The notes: generated by a model not told the origin, from the sequence alone. 8,299 nucleotides of DNA from Bacillota bacterium (GCA_023403375.1 JAEYEN010000022.1:1-8299); one strand, 5' to 3'; numbered from the stretch's first letter, positions 1 to 5,708 are shown. Numbers and translations: made by a program.

Positions 1-127
1 CTATTAAAATTTGTAAACTTATGTGTTATCATAATATATAGACTTGTTATATAAACTTATTATTATATGAATTTATTATAAATAATTTACTATAAACTCG
101 AAACTTGCAATTTGCTACAAACTTACG

Positions 128-198
128 TTAGTTGTAATTATTTCACTTGCATTAGTTGTAATTATTTCAATTATTTATAACTCATTTGTAATTGTTCA
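128..198. repeat. AT-rich direct repeats upstream of glmS
   Basis: An 18-base unit, ttagttgtaattatttca, occurs identically at 128-145 and 152-169 (24-base period). A degenerate third copy sharing ttgtaatt lies at 186-193. Further upstream, the shorter word aaactta recurs (around 15-21, 52-58 and 118-124, with variants near 93 and 101). The whole 1-222 stretch is low-complexity AT-rich DNA without a gene. Several weak promoter-like pairs can be drawn in it (for example TTGTTA at 44-49 with TATGAA at 66-71), but none stands out enough to call. The repeats could be protein-binding sites in the glmS control region or slippage products. The function is not known. Confidence 0.55.
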
Positions 199-234
199 AA
201 AATCAGCAAAATTTATTCTGATAGGGGAAAGCGT

Positions 235-2016
235 ATGTGCGGTATTGTCGGTTATATAGGTAACGACGTTGAAAACGTTATCATAAGTAAACTTAAAAAA
301 CTTGAATACAGGGGATACGATTCCGCAGGTATTGCGGTTGGCACGGCAAACGGTTATAAAGTTTTTAAGGCAAAAGGCGAAATTAAAAATTTGGAAAAAG
401 TGCTGGAACCCGTAAACGACGCATATATGGGCATAGGTCATACCAGATGGGCAACCCACGGAAAACCTAACGAGATAAACGCTCATCCGCACGTTTCGGA
501 AGATAACGAGTGGGCGCTGGTACATAACGGCATTATTGAAAACTATGCCGAGATAAAAGAAGACTTGTTAAAACAGGGTATGAGTTTTTATAGCCAGACC
601 GATACCGAAACGGTAGCCAACCTGTTGCAATACTATAATTCGGACGACGGACTTGAAACGCTTGAAAAAACCATTTCCGCAATAAAGGGAAGTTACGGCT
701 TTGCGATATTGAAAAAGAACGACAAACGCGTTTATTTTGCAAAGAACAAAAGCCCGTTATACGTTGCGGTAACCGAAAATTCGGCGATAATCGCAAGCGA
801 TATTATCTGCTTCGGCAACCTTGCCACCGAATATTACGTTATAGAAGACGGCGAATTCGGATACGTGGAAAAGGGCAAAGCGGTCATAAAAAATAAATTC
901 GGGTTTGTGAAAAAAGCGCCCGTTAAGTTAGAACATATAGACGACGTGTCGGAAAACGTTTACGACCATTTTATGATTAAAGAAATTTACGAAACGTTGC
1001 CCGCGCTTAAAAACAATTACGAGTATTATTCCATAGACGAAAATCTTAAAAATTTATACGCGCTCGATATGAAAAAGTTTAACAAAACCGTGTTCGTCGG
1101 GTGCGGAACGGCTTATCACGCTTGTCTTTTCGGCGCGCAGTTTTTCAGAGAAAAACTCGACGTAGACTGCTTTACCGAAGTTGCCAGCGAGTTCAGATAT
1201 TCTCATCCTAAAATAGACGAGCATACGCTTGTTATTCTCGTCAGCCAAAGCGGAGAAACCGCCGATACGCTCGCCGCGTTGGAACTATCCAAAAATCACG
1301 GCGCTACCACGCTTGCGATAGTGAACGTGGAGTACAGCACTCTTGCTTCTTTATCGGATATTTATCTTCCCATAAAGGCGGGTGTGGAAGTCGCCGTCGC
1401 TTCTACCAAAGCGTATAGCGCGCAGCTTGCAACGCTTGACGTTGCGGCGCTTGCACTTAAAGCCGCGGCGGACGGAGAAAAAGCAGACGTTGAAGAATTG
1501 CACCGTCTGGTAAAAGAATTCGACTTCGGAACAACCGACTTATATAAAGAACTTGCCGAAACGTTAAGGTATCAGCAAAAAATATTTATGATAGGCAGGG
1601 GCAGGGACTATTACAGCGCTAACGAAGCGAGCCTGAAAATAAAAGAAACCTGTTATATCAATTCGGACACATATTATGCGGGCGAACTGAAACACGGATT
1701 TTTAGCGTTGATTGACGAGATGACGTACGTTGTGGTGTTCGCAACTCAAAGAGACGTTTTAAGCAAGGTGCTTTGCAATGCGGAAGAAGCGTATTCAAGG
1801 GGCGCAAGACTTATATTGTTTACCTGTTTTTCGGATATAGACCGCTCTTTTATTGATAAGTGCGAGTTTGTTATTAAAGTTAAAGACACGAAAAACGGTT
1901 TGCAGGCAATAGAAAATATCGTTCCGTGGCAGTTTATCGCATATTATACTTCGGTAAACAAGGGTATCAACCCCGATAAACCCAGAAACCTTGCCAAAAG
2001 CGTTACCGTGGAATAA
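235..2016 (+). CDS. glmS: Glucosamine-6-phosphate synthase (isomerizing glutamine:fructose-6-P aminotransferase)
   Basis: Cytosolic enzyme that converts fructose-6-phosphate plus glutamine to glucosamine-6-phosphate plus glutamate, the entry step to UDP-GlcNAc, peptidoglycan and other amino-sugar polymers. The 593 residues match the usual length of about 600. The N-terminal class II glutaminase domain (about 1-235) begins MCGIVGY, so Cys2 becomes the N-terminal nucleophile after Met removal. It has HTRWATHG (69-76), HNG (97-99) and TDTE (122-125). SIS domain 1 (about 280-415) carries VGCGTAYHA (288-296), SQSGETADT (337-345) and ASTKAYS (389-395). SIS domain 2 (about 445-593) carries LKIKET (Glu471), AGELKHG (His487) and the terminal DKPRNLAKSVTVE with Lys588; these match the known isomerase catalytic residues. 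The start is fixed by Cys2 and an aggggaaa ribosome binding site at 223-230. Oddities: AGELKHG is followed by Phe where Pro is usual, and the common KEIxEQP segment reads KEIYETLP (249-256). No glmS ribozyme core was recognised upstream. The gene is probably cotranscribed with the zinc-ribbon gene 39 bases downstream. Confidence 0.97.
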   Translation: MCGIVGYIGNDVENVIISKLKKLEYRGYDSAGIAVGTANGYKVFKAKGEIKNLEKVLEPVNDAYMGIGHTRWATHGKPNEINAHPHVSEDNEWALVHNGIIENYAEIKEDLLKQGMSFYSQTDTETVANLLQYYNSDDGLETLEKTISAIKGSYGFAILKKNDKRVYFAKNKSPLYVAVTENSAIIASDIICFGNLATEYYVIEDGEFGYVEKGKAVIKNKFGFVKKAPVKLEHIDDVSENVYDHFMIKEIYETLPALKNNYEYYSIDENLKNLYALDMKKFNKTVFVGCGTAYHACLFGAQFFREKLDVDCFTEVASEFRYSHPKIDEHTLVILVSQSGETADTLAALELSKNHGATTLAIVNVEYSTLASLSDIYLPIKAGVEVAVASTKAYSAQLATLDVAALALKAAADGEKADVEELHRLVKEFDFGTTDLYKELAETLRYQQKIFMIGRGRDYYSANEASLKIKETCYINSDTYYAGELKHGFLALIDEMTYVVVFATQRDVLSKVLCNAEEAYSRGARLILFTCFSDIDRSFIDKCEFVIKVKDTKNGLQAIENIVPWQFIAYYTSVNKGINPDKPRNLAKSVTVE

Positions 2017-2055
2017 AATCGGCAAAACAATATTGAATTTTTACGGGGGATAAAA

Positions 2056-2307
2056 ATGGAAAGAATTTGTCAGAGTTGCGGAATGCCGTTAAACGACGAA
2101 AAATTATATTCTAAAAACGCCGACGGCAGCACTAATTACGATTATTGTAAATACTGCTATGCGGACGGAAAGTTTATAGACGACGTGAGTATGGAAGAGT
2201 ATATAGAAATGTGCTCACAGTTCGGCGCGCAGGCAGGTATGACGAATGAGCAGATGAAAGAATTTTGCGAAAAACTTTTTCCCACGCTCAAACGCTGGAA
2301 AAAATAA
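2056..2307 (+). CDS. Small zinc-ribbon domain protein
   Basis: An 83-residue protein with two Cys pairs, CQSCGMP (Cys5, Cys8) and YCKYCY (Cys31, Cys34), which form a CxxC-x22-CxxC zinc ribbon. The pattern CxxCGMP...NADGS...YCxYCYxxGxF followed by a MEEYIEMC helix matches the 'putative zinc ribbon' family (Pfam zf-ribbon_2 type), common in Clostridia and other anaerobes and of unknown function. No transmembrane or signal segment is visible. The C-terminal half (41-83) is charged and probably helical, ending in a basic KRWKK. A gggggа-type ribosome binding site lies at 2045-2050, five bases before ATG. The coding region ends in tandem TAA TAA. It sits 39 bases after glmS on the same strand, with a terminator 44 bases downstream, so it is probably the last gene of a glmS transcript. 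This does not by itself imply a role in amino-sugar metabolism. Confidence 0.88.
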   Translation: MERICQSCGMPLNDEKLYSKNADGSTNYDYCKYCYADGKFIDDVSMEEYIEMCSQFGAQAGMTNEQMKEFCEKLFPTLKRWKK

Positions 2308-2350
2308 TAAAGAGTAAAACGTTATAAAATCGAAATAATACGAAAAATTA

Positions 2351-2383
2351 AAAAAGCATTAGATCTTACTAATGCTTTTTTAT
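2351..2383 (+). terminator. Intrinsic terminator after glmS/zinc-ribbon unit
   Basis: A perfect 12-bp stem, aaaaagcattag (2351-2362) with ctaatgcttttt (2369-2380), closes a 6-base loop, and the T-run continues as tatt. The A-tract on the 5' side means it could also terminate leftward transcription, for example any read-through from the minus-strand tRNA region. Confidence 0.9.
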
Positions 2384-2506
2384 TACGTTTATGTTTGTGC
2401 CGTTTGGTGGCGTTTTGCGGGGGAGCGTTTTTTAGTTTTTGGTTTTTAGACTTGTTTTAACTAAAAGCGCCGAATTTTGATAAATATAGATAGTAAAAAG
2501 ATAAAC
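2384..2506. other. Gene-free spacer with one imperfect inverted repeat
   Basis: No coding potential or known RNA was recognised here. The only structure visible is an imperfect inverted repeat, 2425-2437 against 2459-2470 (GCG...TTTTAGTT paired with AACTAAAA...CGC, one bulge, 21-base loop). It lacks a clean T-tract on either strand, so it is not called a terminator. Confidence 0.4.
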
Positions 2507-2558
2507 AAAAAAGCGATTTCATTTTCAATGGTCGATAAACTACGAAAAAATAAATCGC
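2507..2558 (-). terminator. Probable intrinsic terminator, minus strand
   Basis: Read on the minus strand, GCGATTT (2558-2552) pairs with AAATCGC (2519-2513) and is followed directly by six T (2512-2507). The 32-base interior can fold into small inner hairpins (CATT/AATG and TCG/CGA). The loop is longer than in a textbook terminator. It would end either read-through from the tRNA operon or a separate small transcript starting near 2603. Confidence 0.5.
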
Positions 2559-2603
2559 CCCCTATCTGCCAAAGCGGGCATCAAGCTTTATTATAATAAC
2601 ATT
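2507..2603 (-). ncRNA. Candidate small RNA between tRNA operon and zinc-ribbon gene
   Basis: A possible independent transcript of about 97 nt on the minus strand. It is bounded by a promoter-like TTGACA (2638-2633) with a 17-base spacer to TTTTAT (2615-2610, four of six matches), and by a hairpin plus T-run ending at 2507. The body contains a GC-richer segment (about 2554-2590) inside very AT-rich surroundings, which is unusual for plain spacer DNA. The flank aaac-c-gTTGACAA resembles the tRNA promoter flank aaac-a-gTTGACAA. No known RNA family was recognised and there is no ORF. This is inference from boundary signals only. Confidence 0.3.
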
Positions 2604-2692
2604 TTATAAATAAAAACATATTATTTTAGACTTGTCAACGGTTTAGCGGCGGCAAGTTTATTTTAACCCGAAAAGTCGGATTTTTGACAATG

Positions 2693-2721
2693 AAAAAAAC
2701 CCTTATTGAAAAAGGGTTTTT
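2693..2721 (-). terminator. Intrinsic terminator of the tRNA operon
   Basis: On the minus strand AAAAACCCTT (2721-2712) pairs with AAGGGTTTTT (2704-2695) around a 7-base loop, with the T-run extending to 2693. The stem begins at the last base of the encoded CCA of tRNA-Lys(CUU), so termination and 3' end formation are directly adjacent. Nothing else on this strand intervenes. Confidence 0.88.
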
Positions 2722-2796
2722 GGTCCGCCTTCGGGGACTCGAACCCCGGACACCCTGATTAAGAGTCAGGTGCTCTACCAACTGAGCTAAAGGCGG
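2721..2796 (-). tRNA. tRNA-Lys(CUU)
   Basis: A 76-nt cloverleaf with encoded CCA (rc of 2721-2723) and A73. The acceptor stem is ccgcctt/aaggcgg (7/7), the D-arm gctc/gagc, and the anticodon stem cctga/tcagg with loop ctcttaa, giving anticodon CUU for codon AAG. The T-arm is cgggg/ccccg with loop ttcgagt. All stems pair perfectly. The first pair is C1:G72 rather than the G1:C72 usual for lysine tRNAs. It is the last gene of the six-tRNA operon and abuts the terminator. Confidence 0.95.
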
Positions 2797-2819
2797 GATT
2801 AACTTGGTTGGGTGTTTTT

Positions 2820-2895
2820 TGGAGAGCCATCGGGGATTCGAACCCCGGACACCGTGATTAAAAGTCACGTGCTCTGCCAACTGAGCTAATGAGTC
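2820..2895 (-). tRNA. tRNA-Lys(UUU) with acceptor-stem mismatch and U73
   Basis: A 76-nt cloverleaf with D-arm gctc/gagc, anticodon stem cgtga/tcacg, loop cttttaa (anticodon UUU, codons AAA/AAG) and T-arm cgggg/ccccg with loop ttcgaat. The encoded CCA is rc of 2820-2822. The acceptor is abnormal: 5' gactcat against 3' atggctc gives a C3-C70 mismatch and a U4-G69 wobble, and the discriminator is U73 where lysine tRNAs normally have A. Both halves look like genuine lysine tRNA sequences (GACTCAT and ATGGCTC types) that do not match each other. It could be a functional variant, a decaying gene or a local assembly error. Confidence 0.85.
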
Positions 2896-2908
2896 ATATT
2901 AAATTTTA

Positions 2909-2983
2909 TGGCAGGGGTGGCAGGATTTGAACCTACGAATGCGGGAATCAAAATCCCGTGCCTTACCGCTTGGCGACACCCCT
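2909..2983 (-). tRNA. tRNA-Gln(UUG)
   Basis: A 75-nt cloverleaf. Acceptor aggggtg/cacccct pairs 7/7, with G73 and encoded CCA. The D-arm gcca...aggc, with its A13-A22 opposition, is typical of glutamine tRNAs. Anticodon stem cggga/tcccg carries loop ttttgat, so the anticodon is UUG. The T-arm is gtagg/cctgc with one wobble and loop ttcaaat. The first pair is A1:U72, the reverse of the U1:A72 normally found in bacterial tRNA-Gln and known as a recognition element for the GatCAB amidotransferase. Confidence 0.95.
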
Positions 2984-2991
2984 AAATATTC

Positions 2992-3069
2992 TGGGGCGGG
3001 AGATGGGAATCGAACCCACGACCTCAAGGACCACAATCTCGCGCTCTAACCAACTGAGCTACACCCGCC
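2992..3069 (-). tRNA. tRNA-His(GUG) with two stem mismatches
   Basis: A 78-nt gene including the histidine-specific encoded G-1 (rc of 3069) opposite C73, and CCA (rc of 2992-2994). Anticodon loop ttgtggt gives GUG. The D-arm gctc/gagc and T-arm gtggg/cccat (loop ttcgatt) are normal. The acceptor gcgggtg/ctcccgc has a U6-U67 mismatch. The anticodon stem cgaga/ccttg has an A31-C39 mismatch next to the loop and a G28-U42 wobble. The histidine identity elements themselves (G-1, C73, GUG) are intact. Confidence 0.88.
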
Positions 3070-3074
3070 GTTTT

Positions 3075-3151
<77 letters not shown>

Positions 3152-3183
3152 ATAACCAGCAACCAACCGATTCCAAACTGTTT

Positions 3184-3257
<74 letters not shown>

Positions 3258-3284
3258 GAAATATCTCATCGACAATGCCTATAA

Positions 3285-3313
3285 ATTTTATCAAAACAAT
3301 TCGGTATTGTCAA
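3285..3313 (-). promoter_or_regulatory. Sigma-A promoter of the tRNA operon
   Basis: On the minus strand, TTGACA (3313-3308), a 17-base spacer and TAAAAT (3290-3285, five of six matches to TATAAT) form a near-consensus promoter. The predicted start near 3278 leaves about a 20-base leader before tRNA-Gly, a typical arrangement for tRNA operons. Its -35 box is one arm of the inverted repeat at 3307-3324. Confidence 0.85.
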
Positions 3314-3324
3314 CTGTTTGACAA
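3307..3324. repeat. Inverted repeat TTGTCAA-N4-TTGACAA
   Basis: Perfect 7-bp arms at 3307-3313 and 3318-3324 are separated by ctgt. The left arm supplies the -35 of the leftward tRNA promoter. The right arm is a consensus -35 facing right, but 17 bases downstream there is only a poor -10 (taacaa, 3341-3346). It may be a factor-binding site or simply two back-to-back -35 elements. Confidence 0.5.
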
Positions 3325-3399
3325 ATTATTTTTAAATTTTTAACAAACATTTTTATCAGTTCTTTTTACTATATTTACAATGTAAAAAATAAAAAAACT

Positions 3400-3428
3400 T
3401 TGACAACTGCAAATTATGGTTGTATAAT
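3400..3428 (+). promoter_or_regulatory. Consensus sigma-A promoter of the phosphohexomutase gene
   Basis: TTGACA (3400-3405), exactly 17 bases, then TATAAT (3423-3428): full matches at both boxes, preceded by an A/T-rich upstream stretch (about 3378-3399) that could act as an UP element. The predicted start near 3435 gives a leader of about 205 nt before the ATG at 3640. Confidence 0.9.
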
Positions 3429-3434
3429 ATATGT

Positions 3435-3628
3435 TGTGCTTTTATAACAATATATATAACGTAATATTCAATAACGTATGCGCAATTTTTACTTATATTG
3501 CGAGTTTAACGTCTGATAACGGTATTAAAGAGCAACCGTTGTCGGTTAACCGGCGTTAAATTGCTCAGATTATAGATTATGCAGATTATGGATTATATCG
3601 TTTATTGTTTTCTGGCATTTTATGTTTC
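3435..3628 (+). promoter_or_regulatory. Long 5' leader with hairpins and GATTAT repeats
   Basis: The untranslated leader contains several foldable elements. CGCAAT (3481-3486) pairs with ATTGCG (3497-3502). AACGGT (3518-3523) pairs with ACCGTT (3535-3540). AACCG (3534-3538) pairs with CGGTT (3543-3547). The palindrome cggttaaccg lies at 3543-3552. An outer pairing GAGCAA (3530-3535) with TTGCTC (3561-3566) competes with the second hairpin. Four copies of (A/G)GATTAT follow at 3567, 3574, 3583 and 3590, as two 16-base units. No T-tract follows the hairpins, so a classical attenuator is not evident. I do not recognise a known riboswitch. Regulation through RNA structure is inference. Confidence 0.4.
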
Positions 3629-3634
3629 AAGGAG
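3629..3634 (+). promoter_or_regulatory. Ribosome binding site that fixes the mutase start
   Basis: AAGGAG at 3629-3634 lies five bases before ATG 3640. An in-frame ATG at 3622 would place this site inside the coding region and has no ribosome binding site of its own, so 3640 is the start. Confidence 0.88.
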
Positions 3635-3639
3635 ATTAT

Positions 3640-5586
3640 ATGTATAAAGATTTATATAACGGCTGGAAGAACAGCGGCAGGTTATCCGATGAAGAACTGA
3701 AAGAACTTAACGCTATCGCTTCCGACGAGAAGGCTATCGAATACAGATTCGGTAAAGATTTGGAATTCGGCACGGCAGGTATGCGCGGACTTATAGGTAT
3801 GGGCACTAATATGATGAACGTTTATACCGTTCGTCGTGCAACGCAGGGACTTTCGGAATATATAAACGCGCTCGGTAAAAAAGCGAAAAAGCAGGGCGTG
3901 GTTATTTCTTACGATACGAGAAGATTTTCCTACGAATTCGCTTATTGCACTGCGCTTGTTCTAGTTTCAAACGGAATTAAGACCTATCTTTTCCCGGACG
4001 TTCATCCCGTTCCTATGCTTTCGTTTGCCGTAAGAAGATTAAAATGTATTGCGGGTATTATGATAACCGCAAGCCATAACCCCAAAGAATATAACGGCTA
4101 TAAAGTTTACGGGGCGGACGGTTCGCAGATGTCGCCCGAAGCGACTGCGGAAGTGGTTAAATACATAACCGCGATAGGCGACTGTATGTCGGAAAAAATC
4201 GTAAGCGACGATTCGCTCGCAAAAAAGATTATAAAAGTTTCCGCAAAGGTAGACAAAAACTATTATAGCATAATCAAAAAGTTATCGCTTTCCAAAGACG
4301 CGGTAAAGAAAGTGGGCAAAACCATAAAACTTGTTTACACGCCCGTTCACGGCAGCGGATATATTCCCGTTACCACCATTCTTAAAAAGATTGGCATAAA
4401 CGCCACTCTTTGCGAAGAGCAGAAAAATAAAGACCCCGAATTTTCTACCGTTAAAGTTCCCAACCCCGAATACAAGGAAACGCTGGAACTTGCCATAAAA
4501 ACGGCGGAAGTCAAAAATGCGGACGTTGTTTTCGGTACCGACCCCGATTGCGACAGATTGGGCGTTGCGCTTAAAAACGAAAAGGGCGAATTCGTCGCTC
4601 TGTCGGGCAATCAGACGGGCGTTCTGCTCCTTGATTACATTTTAAGAAGACTTAAAGAAGAAAATAAACTTACCGATAAGGGCTTTGTCGTAAAAAGTTT
4701 CGTTACGACGGGCATGGCAAAACTAATTGCGGCGAATTACGGCGTGGAACTTATCGAAACGCCCGTTGGCTTTAAATATATAGGCGAAAAAATCAAAAAA
4801 CTCGACGATACGGGTTTGAAAAAATTCATTTTCGGGTTTGAAGAGAGTTGCGGTTATCTCCGCGGCACGCACGCAAGAGATAAAGACGCGGTTGTGGCAA
4901 GTATGTTGTTTGCGGAAATGGTCTGCTATTATAATTACCATAACCAGAGCATATTCAACAGACTTAACGAGTTATACGAAAAATACGGCTATGTTTTCGA
5001 TACAAACGTGTCTATCGCTTATTCCGGACTTAACGCTATGAGCGAGATGAACGCGGTTGTGGATAAAATCAAAACGTTAAACATAGAGAAAATCGCGGAC
5101 TTTGCGGTTATCGCAAAAAGAGATTATTCCACCCTTAAAAGAACGGTTATCGGCGGCGGAACGGAAGACATAGACTGTTCGCCTTGCAACGCCGTGTATT
5201 TTGAACTTGAAAACGGCTTTATTTGCATAAGACCGTCCGGTACGGAGCCCAAACTCAAAATTTACTATTCTATAAAGGCGGCGGATAAAGAAAGCGCTCT
5301 TTCTGATTTTGAAAAAGCGAAAGCGGCGTTTGAGAAAATTCTCAATTCCGAAAAAGCGGAAACGCCCGAAAAATCAAACGCTAAAACCCAGAAATCAGTT
5401 GCCAAAACGAATAAGGCGAACGCGAAAACCGATAAGGCGGAAAGCAAAGTAAAAAAGACGGAAAAAACCGCTAAAAAAACTGCCGATAAAAAGCCTTCGG
5501 TAAAATCCGCGGGGACGGTAAAGCCCGCCGCTAAAAAATCAGCGGCGAAAAAAACCGAGAAGAAAACCGACGCGGAAAAAAATTAA
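3640..5586 (+). CDS. Phosphoglucomutase/phosphomannomutase with lysine-rich C-terminal tail
   Basis: Alpha-D-phosphohexomutase that interconverts hexose 1- and 6-phosphates (glucose and/or mannose), linking glycolysis to nucleotide-sugar and wall-polymer synthesis in the cytosol. Of 648 residues, about 1-568 form the four-domain enzyme. EFGTAGMRG is near 42-50. The active-site phosphoserine loop TASHNP (143-148, Ser145) follows. The metal loop DPDCDR is at 301-306, the sugar-binding GFEES at 399-403 and the phosphate-binding RPSGTEPK at 531-538. All key residues are present. Layout and length of the core resemble the PgcA/phosphomannomutase type of Firmicutes. Substrate preference cannot be told from sequence. 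Unusually, residues about 569-648 form a low-complexity tail, about 31% Lys with Ala, Thr, Ser and Glu and repeated AKT words, predicted disordered. It ends in frame with TAA and is not part of the fold. Transcription is from its own consensus promoter at 3400-3428, and no clear terminator follows. Confidence 0.95.
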   Translation: MYKDLYNGWKNSGRLSDEELKELNAIASDEKAIEYRFGKDLEFGTAGMRGLIGMGTNMMNVYTVRRATQGLSEYINALGKKAKKQGVVISYDTRRFSYEFAYCTALVLVSNGIKTYLFPDVHPVPMLSFAVRRLKCIAGIMITASHNPKEYNGYKVYGADGSQMSPEATAEVVKYITAIGDCMSEKIVSDDSLAKKIIKVSAKVDKNYYSIIKKLSLSKDAVKKVGKTIKLVYTPVHGSGYIPVTTILKKIGINATLCEEQKNKDPEFSTVKVPNPEYKETLELAIKTAEVKNADVVFGTDPDCDRLGVALKNEKGEFVALSGNQTGVLLLDYILRRLKEENKLTDKGFVVKSFVTTGMAKLIAANYGVELIETPVGFKYIGEKIKKLDDTGLKKFIFGFEESCGYLRGTHARDKDAVVASMLFAEMVCYYNYHNQSIFNRLNELYEKYGYVFDTNVSIAYSGLNAMSEMNAVVDKIKTLNIEKIADFAVIAKRDYSTLKRTVIGGGTEDIDCSPCNAVYFELENGFICIRPSGTEPKLKIYYSIKAADKESALSDFEKAKAAFEKILNSEKAETPEKSNAKTQKSVAKTNKANAKTDKAESKVKKTEKTAKKTADKKPSVKSAGTVKPAAKKSAAKKTEKKTDAEKN

Positions 5587-5673
5587 AAATATATAGAAGT
5601 AAATAGTTGAATTGTTGAAAACAAAAAATTAAAAGGAAAATTCGGATAAAACCGAAAAAGTAACGAAAGTTAA

Positions 5674-5696
5674 AAAGATTTTCACACAAAATCTTT
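5674..5696 (+). promoter_or_regulatory. AT-rich hairpin just upstream of the SDR ribosome binding site
   Basis: A perfect 9-bp stem AAAGATTTT (5674-5682) with AAAATCTTT (5688-5696) closes loop cacac and ends three bases before the GGAGG of the next gene. It lacks a separate T-run, so it is a poor terminator. It may affect translation initiation or protect a processed end. A weak promoter-like pair (TTGAAT 5607-5612, 17 bases, TAAAAG 5630-5635) lies upstream, so separate transcription of the SDR gene is possible. Confidence 0.4.
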
Positions 5697-5698
5697 AT

Positions 5699-5703
5699 GG
5701 AGG
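5699..5703 (+). promoter_or_regulatory. Ribosome binding site that fixes the SDR start
   Basis: GGAGG at 5699-5703 lies five bases before ATG 5709. The in-frame ATG at 5697 overlaps this site and would add only MEVF before the MKIVIVGGTG that opens a classic Rossmann fold. Confidence 0.88.
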
Positions 5704-5708
5704 TATTT

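Noticed and set aside
1..234. glmS ribozyme/riboswitch upstream of glmS
   Set aside because: The leader is almost pure AT-rich low-complexity DNA. I could not find the conserved ribozyme core or its GC-rich pairing elements between 1 and 234.
2668..2685. Hairpin CCGA/TCGG followed by ATTTTT on the plus strand
   Set aside because: A 4-bp stem is too weak to call a terminator, and nothing upstream on that strand needs one after 2383.
2635..2880. Minus-strand reading frame of 81 codons
   Set aside because: It runs through tRNA-Lys(UUU), tRNA-Lys(CUU) and the operon terminator; its protein-like pattern is just translated tRNA sequence, a known annotation artefact.
3567..3596. Possible CRISPR-like or mobile-element repeat
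   Set aside because: The units are 7 to 16 bases without spacers of constant length, with no cas genes, transposase or terminal inverted repeats in the window.
3622..3639. Upstream ATG extending the mutase by six residues
   Set aside because: The AAGGAG ribosome binding site lies inside this extension, correctly spaced for ATG 3640.
5697..5708. Upstream ATG extending the SDR by four residues
   Set aside because: It overlaps the GGAGG site that serves ATG 5709, and the Rossmann fold begins at MKIVIVGG.
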